The notes under the pieces: model-generated
The model's database searches: none
What the model was told of the DNA's origin: nothing
Seen by the model: the letters and a program-made list of their open reading frames with translations, nothing else
In this document: positions 52,593 through 60,440 of the stretch, piece after piece
Position numbering within the stretch: position 1 is the first letter of the stretch
Layout of the letters: every line of letters begins with the position of its first letter
Program-made: the position numbers and the translations under genes
Origin: Sulfitobacter aestuariivivens
GTDB lineage: Bacteria; Pseudomonadota; Alphaproteobacteria; Rhodobacterales; Rhodobacteraceae
Length of the DNA stretch: 64,000 nucleotides
NCBI RefSeq assembly: GCF_014763045.1
Contig: NZ_JACTAG010000002.1
Location: 620,001 to 684,000, forward strand
Direction of reading: 5' to 3'

Positions 52593-54632
52593 CTACTCAG
52601 ACAGGCTTTGCGCCAGACGCATCAACTGAATGGCTTCTGCACGGTAGCCGAATGCATCTGCGCCCTTGGTCGCATTCGCCAGCGCGATCGCATCGGCATA
52701 GGACCAGTCGCCAATGTAACTGCTGTCGCGCAGCAACTGCCCGAACCCCGCTATGGCGGCGGCAAAGCCCGCATCTGATGCCGCGTCAGCGTTGATCGGC
52801 GTCTCGATCAGCTTTGATGTGCTTTCGCCGGGCGCCTTGTACCGTAGCCGCAGAAACGCCAGTTCATCGCTCACCACGTTGACCTGCGCGCTGTCACCAT
52901 AGCGCAGCGGATCATTCAGTTGCGCAGGAGAACCCACAGGTGTGACCTCGTAAAGCGCCGTCACCTGATGCCCGGCGCCGATATCGCCAGCGTCCACCTT
53001 GTCGTTGTTGAAATCCTCACGCCGCAACGCGCGCGTTTCATACCCGATCAGGCGATACTCAGACACCTGCGCCGGATTGAACTCCACCTGGATCTTGACG
53101 TCATTGGCAATCGGGAAAAGCGCTCCTGTCAGCTGATCCACCAGCACCTTCTGCGCTTCTCCCAGCGTATCGATATAGGCCGCCGTCCCGTTCCCGTTCT
53201 GGGCCAGTGCCTGCATGGTGGCATCATCCAGATTGCCGCGACCAAACCCAAGCACGCTCAGATATGTGCCGCTGTCGCGCTTGTCGGCAATAAAATCCTT
53301 TAGTCGCTCAGGATCACTCAGGCCGACGTTGAAATCACCGTCGGTGGCAAGAACAACGCGGTTCACGTCGCCCTCACGCGCCATCGACGCCGCAGTGGCA
53401 TAGGCCATCTGCAGACCCATCTGACCTGCGGTGGAGCCCCCGGCCCCCAGGCGGTCCAGCGCATTCAGGATCGTCGTCCGCTCACCCGCATCAGTTGGTT
53501 CCAGCACCAAACCGGCAGAGCCCGCGTAGGTCACGATTGCCACCTGATCCTCCGGGCGCAATTGCGACAGCATCAAACGGAAGGACTGCTTGAGCAGCGG
53601 CAGCTTGTTGGGCTGGTTCATGGAACCCGAGGTGTCGATCAGGAAGACCAGATTGAGTGGCGGGCGGTCCGCCATCTCCGGCACCTCCCCCTGCAAACCG
53701 ATCCGAATCAGCTGCGTGTCCGGGTTCCAGGGCGTGTCCGTCACCGAGACCGTCGGCTGAAAGGCCATCCCGTTGGTCGGCGCGGGGTAATCGTAGGTAA
53801 AGTAATTCACCATCTCCTCCACCCGCACGGCCTCCGGGTTTGGCAGATAGCCATTGGTCAGCGAATTGCGGACAACCGCATAGCTTGCCGTATCCACGTC
53901 GATGGAGAAGGTGGAGACCGGGTCATCACCAGTCACCTTCACCGGGTTCGGCGCCTCATTGGCGAAGGCTTCGGTATTGGCGGGGGCCGGTATCGCGACG
54001 CTTTCGTCCGCGACGACTACCGGAGAAACCGGCAGGCTGCGCATCGCCCTCCGGTCAGAGGGCGCGGCCTGTTGGGCCACGATGGCACCGGTTGCGAAGC
54101 TCTCTGCGGGTGCCGATTGAACCGACGGGGCTGCGGCATCAGACAACGCCTCTGCTTCTATCGCTTCCACCTGCGGCGCGGGCGCCACGGATACCTCAAG
54201 ATCCTGTATCAGCGCGTCAAGATCAGACGAACTCTTGGCAAGCGGCTCTTGCACCTCTTCCTTTGTCTCGCGCCCCCCGATGACCTGCTGTCCATCGTCA
54301 CGCGGCGCAACTGCCCGAACGCCACCTTCGGTCAGATCACCGGGGTTCAGCAGGTTCTGACCGATGGGGGTAAAGACCACCAATCCAACGGCAATCAATG
54401 CGGTCGAGGCAGTCAGCCCCGCGCGGGTGTTCAAAGCATCCAACATATTTCTCACTCCTGAAAAGACGCCCCTCCTTGGGCGATCAGAAGTAGGACGCAG
54501 GTCATCCCGCGATCCTTGGAGGTCCGCGAAATTTTTCTGCGCCAGCGCGATATTCAGTGCCTTGGTATCTGCATCAGGCGCGGGCGTGGCCGCGTCCATC
54601 AGCTTTTTCAGATCTTCGAGGTCGTCGGTCAT
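52593..54632 (-). CDS. Membrane-anchored vWA protein with DUF3520 (YfbK-like)
   Basis: ATG at 54632 overlaps the sigma-factor stop by 4 bp. The 679-residue protein has a cytoplasmic N-terminal part (1-70) with LEDLKKLMDAATPAPDADTKALNIALAQKNFAD, one membrane helix (about 72-90), and an extracytoplasmic linker of low complexity. It then has a YfbK N-domain (about 239-325) and a vWA domain with MIDAS DTSGS at 333-337, followed by a DUF3520 C-terminal part (ARNE/YKAPG...). It senses or binds something outside the membrane via the metal site. The layout, an N-terminal cytoplasmic tail directly downstream of an ECF sigma gene, fits an anti-sigma role. That role is inferred. Confidence 0.88.
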   Translation of the reverse strand: MTDDLEDLKKLMDAATPAPDADTKALNIALAQKNFADLQGSRDDLRPTSDRPRRGVFSGVRNMLDALNTRAGLTASTALIAVGLVVFTPIGQNLLNPGDLTEGGVRAVAPRDDGQQVIGGRETKEEVQEPLAKSSSDLDALIQDLEVSVAPAPQVEAIEAEALSDAAAPSVQSAPAESFATGAIVAQQAAPSDRRAMRSLPVSPVVVADESVAIPAPANTEAFANEAPNPVKVTGDDPVSTFSIDVDTASYAVVRNSLTNGYLPNPEAVRVEEMVNYFTYDYPAPTNGMAFQPTVSVTDTPWNPDTQLIRIGLQGEVPEMADRPPLNLVFLIDTSGSMNQPNKLPLLKQSFRLMLSQLRPEDQVAIVTYAGSAGLVLEPTDAGERTTILNALDRLGAGGSTAGQMGLQMAYATAASMAREGDVNRVVLATDGDFNVGLSDPERLKDFIADKRDSGTYLSVLGFGRGNLDDATMQALAQNGNGTAAYIDTLGEAQKVLVDQLTGALFPIANDVKIQVEFNPAQVSEYRLIGYETRALRREDFNNDKVDAGDIGAGHQVTALYEVTPVGSPAQLNDPLRYGDSAQVNVVSDELAFLRLRYKAPGESTSKLIETPINADAASDAGFAAAIAGFGQLLRDSSYIGDWSYADAIALANATKGADAFGYRAEAIQLMRLAQSLSE

Positions 54633-55192
54633 GGAGCCTCCGTCGTGCCAGTGCACGCAATCTCTGCAGCGCGTATCTGCGCCAGTTGTTTCTTGGCCTC
54701 CGAGACGCGCCAACTGATGGTGCCTTCGGAAACGCCCAGCACCTCGCCCGCCTCGCGGTGCGTCATGTCATCCAGCACCAGCGCCAGCGTATCGCGCAGA
54801 TCCTCCGGCAGCGCGCGCATGGCCTGCGTCAGCCAATCGACCGCTTGCGCCGTGTCCGCGTCACTCGCCCGCCGGTTTACCTCCCAGTCACCCCAACCCT
54901 CGGCAGCCCGCGTATGACTGGCGTGCCGGCGGCGGCGGTCATGTGCCGCATTCACCGCGACACGGTACAGCCACGTCGTCACCGCCGCATCGCCCCGGTA
55001 GCCCTGCAGTTTCGCGGGCAGCGCCGCGCAGATATCCTGGGTCAGATCCTCAGCCTCGTGCTGTGACCCCGTCAGGCGAAAGCACAGCCGGAACAGGCGG
55101 TCATACTGCCGCTCAAGCAGCGTCGAAAACGCCGCTGCATCCCCGCCAGCGGCGGCAAGGGCAAGGTTTCTGTCACTCGTGGCCATCAGCAT
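54629..55192 (-). CDS. ECF-type RNA polymerase sigma factor
   Basis: The ATG at 55192 is one of several possible starts; none has a strong ribosome site. The 187-residue protein has sigma-2 (LLERQYDRLFRLCFRLTGSQHEAEDLTQDICAAL, then TTWLYRVAVNAAHDRRRR) and sigma-4 (LPEDLRDTLALVLDDMTHREAGEVLGVSEGTISWRVSEAKKQL). The two are joined by a linker of about 40 residues. It overlaps the vWA gene by 4 bp. ECF factors respond to cell-envelope stress; the partner could be the vWA protein. The autoregulated promoter could not be identified. Confidence 0.9.
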   Translation of the reverse strand: MLMATSDRNLALAAAGGDAAAFSTLLERQYDRLFRLCFRLTGSQHEAEDLTQDICAALPAKLQGYRGDAAVTTWLYRVAVNAAHDRRRRHASHTRAAEGWGDWEVNRRASDADTAQAVDWLTQAMRALPEDLRDTLALVLDDMTHREAGEVLGVSEGTISWRVSEAKKQLAQIRAAEIACTGTTEAP

Positions 55193-55257
55193 CACAAGAG
55201 TATGACGCGGGCCATCGGTCAATCCTTGGCGGCAAAGCGAAATTTATTCCCGGAACG

Positions 55258-55285
55258 AAAAAGGCCCGGTGCATTACACCGGGCC
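55258..55285 (-). terminator. Rho-independent terminator after hsp20
   Basis: GGCCCGGTG/CACCGGGCC (55263-55271, 55277-55285) forms a 9-bp stem with a 5-nt loop. Read on the minus strand it is followed by TTTTT (AAAAA at 55258-55262). It lies 24 bp past the hsp20 stop. Confidence 0.88.
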
Positions 55286-55308
55286 CTCACGTCATCATCC
55301 AGTCGGAC

Positions 55309-55782
55309 TTAGTTAACGGCTTTTGCGTCCACAACGTCCTTCTCGACCGCTTTCACATCAGATGCGATCTGGATCTGGCGCGGCTTCAGTGCTTCGGGCA
55401 CCTGACGCTCCAGTTCGATGTGCAGCATGCCATCGGCATGGGCCGCACCCGTCACCTGCACGTGATCGGCCAGATGGAACCGGCGTTCAAACGCACGGGT
55501 CGCGATGCCACGGTGCAGATAGGTTTTCCCTTCGCTGTCATCCTCGGCCTTCCGGGCAGAGACAATCAGCGCCTTCTCACGCATCTCGACGCTCAGATCA
55601 CCATCAGAGAAACCCGCAACGGCGATGGAAATGCGATAGGCATCATCACCCAGTTTCTCGATGTTGTAGGGCGGATAGCTTTGAGTGCTGGTATCAGACG
55701 TCAGCACCCGGTCCATCAGGTTCGCAATCTGGTCAAACCCGACGCTTGAGCGATACAGGGGGGCAAAATCAAAAGTACGCAT
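55309..55782 (-). CDS. Small heat-shock protein (Hsp20/IbpA family)
   Basis: The 157-residue protein starts MRTFDFAPLYRSSVGFDQIANLMD, typical of alphaproteobacterial IbpA. It has an alpha-crystallin domain with NIEKLGDDAYRISIAVAGFSDGDLSVEMREKALIVSARK and RGIATRAFERRFHLADHV. The C-terminal I/L-x-I/V motif is near RQIQIASD. It is an ATP-independent holdase. The ATG follows AGAGGATGAACT. A heat-shock sigma-32 promoter could lie in the 160-bp upstream gap (CTCTGAAG...CCAATAAA at imperfect spacing) but is not convincing. Confidence 0.94.
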   Translation of the reverse strand: MRTFDFAPLYRSSVGFDQIANLMDRVLTSDTSTQSYPPYNIEKLGDDAYRISIAVAGFSDGDLSVEMREKALIVSARKAEDDSEGKTYLHRGIATRAFERRFHLADHVQVTGAAHADGMLHIELERQVPEALKPRQIQIASDVKAVEKDVVDAKAVN

Positions 55783-55942
55783 AGTTCATCCTCTTTTCTC
55801 GAGCGATTTCACGCAAAGGCCTTCCACCATTGGACAGGCCCATGTTTTATTGGCGTCCCGGCCCTTCAGAGGCACCGGAACAGGGCTGATATGGGCACTT
55901 TTCACGGGTATTCAAGAGGCTTCGGGTCGCAAACGTGGCGCA

Positions 55943-56767
55943 TCAGGGGCGTACGAATTTTGCCCCGGTGGTGACCTTTCCATCGCCCAGACCCAACCGA
56001 CGCACCTTGGCCTTGGGGCGGGGCGCGGAACTGCGCAGACGCACCTTCAAGCCCTCAATGGCTTCGGGCAATTCCATCCCGAACGATACTTTCTCACCAT
56101 AGTGATGCCCAATGCCCGAAATCACCGACAGAATGCGCCCACGCCCGTTAAGATGGGTGAACACCGGCGCCCCGCTGGAGCCATAGGTCACATCACAATC
56201 CATCGCGATCAACCGCTTGTGGCGTTGCAGCACTTTGCAACGGTTCTGGCGCGTCAACATGTCGTCGCGGCCCTTGCCGTAAGACACAACACTCACCGGG
56301 CCATCACCAATCGGGCCACGATGCACAACAAAGGGGGCCACATCCTGAACCGGGATCGGTTTTTCCAGCCGCACCAAAGCGACGTCATAAATCACATTAT
56401 CCCCATTGAAACCGGCGGAAGGATCAAACCGCTCATGTGGGATCACCTGTACCACGGTGCGCTCTGCGGCCACCTTGCCGCGCGTCAGGCCGGCACGAAA
56501 CCGCATCGCGCCCGGTTTGACCATTTCAGCGGTCTCAGCATCGAAAACACAATGCGCCGCCGTCAGCACAACATCGGGCGAAATCAGCGTCCCTGTGCAA
56601 TACCCCCCGTTCGCGCTGTCAAGCCGTCCGACAGCCGCAAATGCGCGTGCCTCGTTCTGGGTGGAAAGACTGCGCAGCGTTGTCTCTTGCGCACCTGCAA
56701 CCGCACCCAGGCACCCCAGAGCCAGCGCAAGCACCACACGGTCGAGGTTTCGTGCGACACATCCCAT
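55943..56767 (-). CDS. Secreted trypsin-like serine protease (family S1), copy A
   Basis: The 274-residue protein has a signal peptide (RVVLALALGCLGAVAGAQ) and the trypsin catalytic triad: His72 in LTAAHC, Asp128 in YDVALVRL and Ser198 in GSSGAPVF. The Asp194 of chymotrypsin (in GDSGGP) is replaced by Ser197 (GSSGAP), as in V8-like and other bacterial relatives that are not activated by N-terminal insertion. It may be an exported housekeeping or nutrient-scavenging protease. It overlaps the upstream paralogue by 1 bp (TGATG). It has a basic C-terminal tail. Confidence 0.9.
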   Translation of the reverse strand: MGCVARNLDRVVLALALGCLGAVAGAQETTLRSLSTQNEARAFAAVGRLDSANGGYCTGTLISPDVVLTAAHCVFDAETAEMVKPGAMRFRAGLTRGKVAAERTVVQVIPHERFDPSAGFNGDNVIYDVALVRLEKPIPVQDVAPFVVHRGPIGDGPVSVVSYGKGRDDMLTRQNRCKVLQRHKRLIAMDCDVTYGSSGAPVFTHLNGRGRILSVISGIGHHYGEKVSFGMELPEAIEGLKVRLRSSAPRPKAKVRRLGLGDGKVTTGAKFVRP

Positions 56768-57594
56768 CAGGGTTTGACGAACTTGGCGCCAGACCCCCGC
56801 TGCGCATCAGTAACCTTGATACGTCTGCTGGCAGGTCCAGCCTCCTGAAACACACCTGCGCCCGCCACAAGCTCCGCCTGCAACAGCGCCAGCGGTGCCC
56901 CCAGCGACGTACCCAATGACACGCCCTTGCCCTGCACTTCTGCCTTGGCCGAAACCACGGATACGATATGCGCCTCGCCATCATGGAACGTGAAAATCGG
57001 CGCCCCGCTGGATCCGAAATCGACCGCACAAGAGGTCACAAGCACACCGTCCTGCTGCGCCAGTACTTTGCAGACCTCCTGCAGTGTGGGGGCCTCGGAC
57101 CGGTCGCGGGCATAGCTGACGACGCCAACGGAATCGCCCGGCCGAGGCCGCGCCGCTGTGCCAAAGGGCACAATTGTCGTGTTTTGGATGGGGCGCTGCA
57201 ATTCCAGCAACGCCAGATCATTGCGCACCCGGTCTGATGAGGCATCACCGTCAAACACGTAGTCAGGATGCACCACGGCCCGCCGGACATCGCGGTACGC
57301 ACCTGCGCGCCCGTCGCGCCAGCCGGCAAGAAACTGGATATTGCCGTGATCAATGCGTTCTTTCGTGTGGCTGTCATATAGACAATGCGCTGCCGTCAGA
57401 ACCAGACGTGGCGCAATAAGCGCTCCGGTGCAAAACCCCTTTCCCCCGATATCAAGCCGTCCGACTGCCTCCCAGGCCTTCGCCTCGATGCCGGTGCTCA
57501 GTCTCTTGAGTTGCGCATCCTGCGCAAAAGCCGTTGATGTGATGACCCCGGCCAGCAGGGTAAGGTAAATCCAACGCCGCACGAATAACCTCAT
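56767..57594 (-). CDS. Secreted trypsin-like serine protease (family S1), copy B
   Basis: The 275-residue protein is a paralogue of copy A, with the same signal layout (LTLLAGVITSTAFAQ), His70 in LTAAHC, Asp126 in RNDLALLEL, Ser196 in FGSSGAPIF and the same Asp-to-Ser replacement before the active Ser. The two proteins share the RLSTGIEAKAWEAVGRLD and RSLSTQNEARAFAAVGRLD positions and the C-terminal GSGAKFVKP/TGAKFVRP. It precedes copy A in the same transcript (TGATG coupling) and lies 55 bp after glcF. This is a tandem duplication. Confidence 0.9.
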   Translation of the reverse strand: MRLFVRRWIYLTLLAGVITSTAFAQDAQLKRLSTGIEAKAWEAVGRLDIGGKGFCTGALIAPRLVLTAAHCLYDSHTKERIDHGNIQFLAGWRDGRAGAYRDVRRAVVHPDYVFDGDASSDRVRNDLALLELQRPIQNTTIVPFGTAARPRPGDSVGVVSYARDRSEAPTLQEVCKVLAQQDGVLVTSCAVDFGSSGAPIFTFHDGEAHIVSVVSAKAEVQGKGVSLGTSLGAPLALLQAELVAGAGVFQEAGPASRRIKVTDAQRGSGAKFVKP

Positions 57595-57649
57595 AAATAA
57601 TTACGTCTCGGCGATACGCACGAGTTGAGGCAAAATTAGGGCAACCGGG

Positions 57650-59038
57650 CTATCTCAGACGCGGAACGGCGTCATTCCGCCCAGTTTCCCGCAATGCGTG
57701 TGGCTTTGGCCCGCCAGAGGCCCAATCCAGCAATTCAACCGTGTGCACAACGGGCACTTTGGACCCAGACCCGATCTGCATCATGCACCCAATATTGCCC
57801 GCCGCGATAACGTCGGGCTGTTTGGCCTCCAATGTTCTGACTTTCCGGTCTTTCAGCTGTTTTGAAATCTCCGGCTGCATCAGATTGTACGTCCCGGCGG
57901 ACCCACAACACAGATGCGAATCTGCCGGTTCCACCACCGTGAAACCCGCTTTCTTCAACAGATCCTTTGGATAGGTCTTGATCTGCTGCCCGTGCTGCAA
58001 GGAACAGGCCGCGTGATAGGCCACAACCAGTCCTTCCGGCACAGGCTCACTGCTATTGACCGCATCGATACCGGCGATGCGATCCTTTGCGGGCTGAGGT
58101 GCGTCTTGCTCTGGCGCGCCCTGCGCAATCTCGACCAACACCTCTGAAACATCCCTGGCAATGGCAGAAACGCGTGCAGCATCCTCCGCCAGGGCCTCAT
58201 TGCGAAACATGTGGCCATAGTCCTTCACTGTGGTCCCGCAACCGGATGTGTTGATGACAATCGCATCCAGCCCTGCGCCGTCCATTTCCCGGCACCACGC
58301 CTTGATGTTCCTTGCAGCCGTGGCGTGGCTTTCTTTCGTCTTGCCCATGTGGTGGGTCAACGCACCGCAACACCCGGCCCCCTCAGCCACCACAACTTCG
58401 CATCCCATCCGCGTCAGTACACGGATCGTGGCGTCGTTGATGTCAGTGTTAAGCGCCTTCTGCGCGCATCCCGTCATCAAGGCGACGCGCCTGCGCTTCT
58501 CCCCCTGGGGCGCAAAGCTTTGGGGGTCGTCATTGCGACTGACCGGCGGAATGGTCTTCGGCGCCATCTCCAGCATCGCCCGCAGGCGGGCATCCGGCAT
58601 CAGCCCCGCAAAAGGTCGCCCGATCTTGGCCCCCAGCAGGGCTACGCGAAACCGCATCGGATAGGGCAGAATGCGCGCCAGTAACCAGCGCAGGGCGCGA
58701 TCCCCGAAGGGCCGCTTGTAGCGCTGATCGATGTATTCACGTGCGTGATCCACAAGATGCATGTAATGCACCCCCGACGGGCAGGTGGTCATGCAAGCCA
58801 GACAACTCAGACAGCGATCAATGTGCTTGACGGTCTTGGCATCGGGCTGCCGGTTGTTCTCCAGCATGTCCTTGATCAGGTAAATGCGCCCACGGGGGCT
58901 GTCCAACTCATCCCCAAGAACCTGATAGGTCGGACAGGTGGCCGTACAAAACCCGCAATGCACACAGGACCGCAAGATCTCATTGCTGCGCGCCGTGCTC
59001 GGGTCCTTCAGTTGCTCAGGCGTGAATGTCGTCTGCAT
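57650..59038 (-). CDS. glcF: Glycolate oxidase iron-sulfur subunit
   Basis: The 462-residue protein has two [4Fe-4S] motifs, Cys25-28-31-35 (CVHCGFCTATCP) and Cys76-79-82-86 (CLSCLACMTTCP). It also has two CCG-type domains (VAEGAGCCGALTHH and SHLCCGSAGTYNLMQPE). It passes electrons from the GlcD/GlcE flavins to the membrane quinone. The start MQTTFTPEQLKDP matches the family. It follows a 181-bp gap with a 33-residue frame after glcE and is the last gene of the operon. Confidence 0.96.
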   Translation of the reverse strand: MQTTFTPEQLKDPSTARSNEILRSCVHCGFCTATCPTYQVLGDELDSPRGRIYLIKDMLENNRQPDAKTVKHIDRCLSCLACMTTCPSGVHYMHLVDHAREYIDQRYKRPFGDRALRWLLARILPYPMRFRVALLGAKIGRPFAGLMPDARLRAMLEMAPKTIPPVSRNDDPQSFAPQGEKRRRVALMTGCAQKALNTDINDATIRVLTRMGCEVVVAEGAGCCGALTHHMGKTKESHATAARNIKAWCREMDGAGLDAIVINTSGCGTTVKDYGHMFRNEALAEDAARVSAIARDVSEVLVEIAQGAPEQDAPQPAKDRIAGIDAVNSSEPVPEGLVVAYHAACSLQHGQQIKTYPKDLLKKAGFTVVEPADSHLCCGSAGTYNLMQPEISKQLKDRKVRTLEAKQPDVIAAGNIGCMMQIGSGSKVPVVHTVELLDWASGGPKPHALRETGRNDAVPRLR

Positions 59039-59118
59039 GAAAACTCCGCTCTTGAATTGCAGGGGGTTGCCGCCTTGTCAGGACGGTCAGAACCGCGGCC
59101 GGTGCCGAAAAATAAAGA

Positions 59119-59220
59119 TTAAGAAGCATATTGCGCGCACCCATTCCGGCTGTCCCGGTCAAGGCAGGCCAGAACCATCTCGCCACGATGTAAGAGCGTC
59201 AGATAAACGAGGGCTGGCAT
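59119..59220 (-). CDS. Possible 33-residue small frame between glcE and glcF
   Basis: An ATG at 59220 overlaps the glcE stop (TGATG) and opens a 33-codon frame ending in TAA at 59119. The product begins MPALVYLTLLHRGEMVLACL and has no known motif; its start is hydrophobic. The TGATG overlap is the same coupling device used by real genes in this window. It is the only frame in the 181-bp gap. It could be a leader, a small protein or a chance frame. Confidence 0.3.
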   Translation of the reverse strand: MPALVYLTLLHRGEMVLACLDRDSRNGCAQYAS

Positions 59221-60362
59221 CATCCAATCGGTTCCATCAGACCTGCGTTAAGGATCCCCCGGGGATCAAACCGCGACCGCAATCCTGCGGTCAGCCGCGC
59301 CACACCAGCAGCCTCAGGCTGAAAGACGGCAAGTTCGGTCTTGGTTTTGGCGTCAGCCCGCACCAGCGTGGCATGCCCGTCGAAATCGCCCAGATCCGCC
59401 CGCAAATCGTGCCCTTCTGGCACCTGCATCCAGATCAACCCGCCGCCCCAATCAAGCTGCAGCTGGTCAGAACCCGTGCGTGCAATCAAGTGTGGCGCAT
59501 CAGATGGCTTGCAACTGATCCGCCAGACGTCGCCCTGGGTCTCGGCCAGCATCTCCACGTCCCGCACCTTGCGCCAGGCCGTCTCGCTCTCTTCACCCTC
59601 AAGAACAGAGATGTCAGCCCCATGTGCCAAACGATCGCGCAATGCACCACAACGATAGCCAACTGACCCCTCGAAACCTTCCAGCCGCAACATCGTGCGA
59701 GCCCCGTCACCCGCACCATTCGGATCATGCGCAGCACCGGTCACCTCGAAAGGCGTACCAAGCGCCTGTGACATGGCGGCGACCCCCGCCCCGATGTCCA
59801 GCCCGTGCAAAACAAGCGTCGTCTGCGTCTCCGGCTGCGGCAGCACTTTGAAAGACACCTCCGTCATCACACCCAGCGTTCCAAAAGACCCCGCCATCAG
59901 CTTGACCAGATCATACCCGGTGACATTCTTCATCACCCGGCCACCATTCTTGACCACAGCACCGCTGCCATCGACAAACCGCACACCCAGCAGAAAATCC
60001 CGCGCCGCGCCCACGGCAATCCGCCGCGGACCACTCACATTGGCCCCAAAGACCCCGCCAATGGTGGGGTCCCCCTGCACACCAAGCAGGGTGCGGTGAT
60101 CCATCGGCTCAAAGGCAAGCCGTTGGTTGTTCTGGCCCAGCGCACCTTCGATCTCTGAAATCGGCGTCCCGGCCCGCGCGACCATCGTCAACGCTCCGGG
60201 CTCATAAAGCGTGACACCGGACAGCCCCGAAACGGACAGAACCTCACCCGCACCCGCAAACCCTCGCGTTCCGCCGCCCTGCACCGACAACGGTGCGTCC
60301 GCATCCGCAATCAATTCCCGCACCTCTGCTTCGCTGGAAGGTGTATGTTTTTCTCTGGCCAT
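59220..60362 (-). CDS. glcE: Glycolate oxidase FAD-binding subunit
   Basis: The 380-residue protein has an FAD-binding (PCMH-type) domain with VQGGGTRGFAG, LTMVARAGTPISEIEGAL, TIGGVFGANVSGPRRIAVGAARDFLLG and KNVTGYDLVKLMAGSFGTLGV. It ends with RFDPRGILNAGLMEPIG. It partners with GlcD and GlcF to oxidise glycolate to glyoxylate. The start is separated from glcD by 78 bp that contain the palindromic repeat element. The stop TGA overlaps the small frame. Confidence 0.96.
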   Translation of the reverse strand: MAREKHTPSSEAEVRELIADADAPLSVQGGGTRGFAGAGEVLSVSGLSGVTLYEPGALTMVARAGTPISEIEGALGQNNQRLAFEPMDHRTLLGVQGDPTIGGVFGANVSGPRRIAVGAARDFLLGVRFVDGSGAVVKNGGRVMKNVTGYDLVKLMAGSFGTLGVMTEVSFKVLPQPETQTTLVLHGLDIGAGVAAMSQALGTPFEVTGAAHDPNGAGDGARTMLRLEGFEGSVGYRCGALRDRLAHGADISVLEGEESETAWRKVRDVEMLAETQGDVWRISCKPSDAPHLIARTGSDQLQLDWGGGLIWMQVPEGHDLRADLGDFDGHATLVRADAKTKTELAVFQPEAAGVARLTAGLRSRFDPRGILNAGLMEPIG

Positions 60363-60365
60363 AAT

Positions 60366-60431
60366 ATTCCCAGGATGTTTGAAGGACAGCGTCCTTCATT
60401 CCCAAATAATCGAATGCGGGGCTTGCCCCGC
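60366..60431. repeat. Dispersed palindromic element, copy 2, between glcD and glcE
   Basis: The 34-bp core (60366-60399) is identical to 38792-38825 except at one base. Stem TGAAGGAC/GTCCTTCA is at 60380-60398. A second stem GCGGGGC-TT-GCCCCGC lies at 60416-60431, in the same relative place as the GC stem of copy 1 but with different sequence. It sits inside an operon, so it cannot be a full terminator; it may protect or process the mRNA. Confidence 0.85.
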
Positions 60432-60440
60432 TCCTCTAGG

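Noticed and set aside
55783..55942. Sigma-32 promoter for hsp20
   Set aside because: CTCTGAAG and CCAATAAA are present but sequence and spacing match the consensus poorly.
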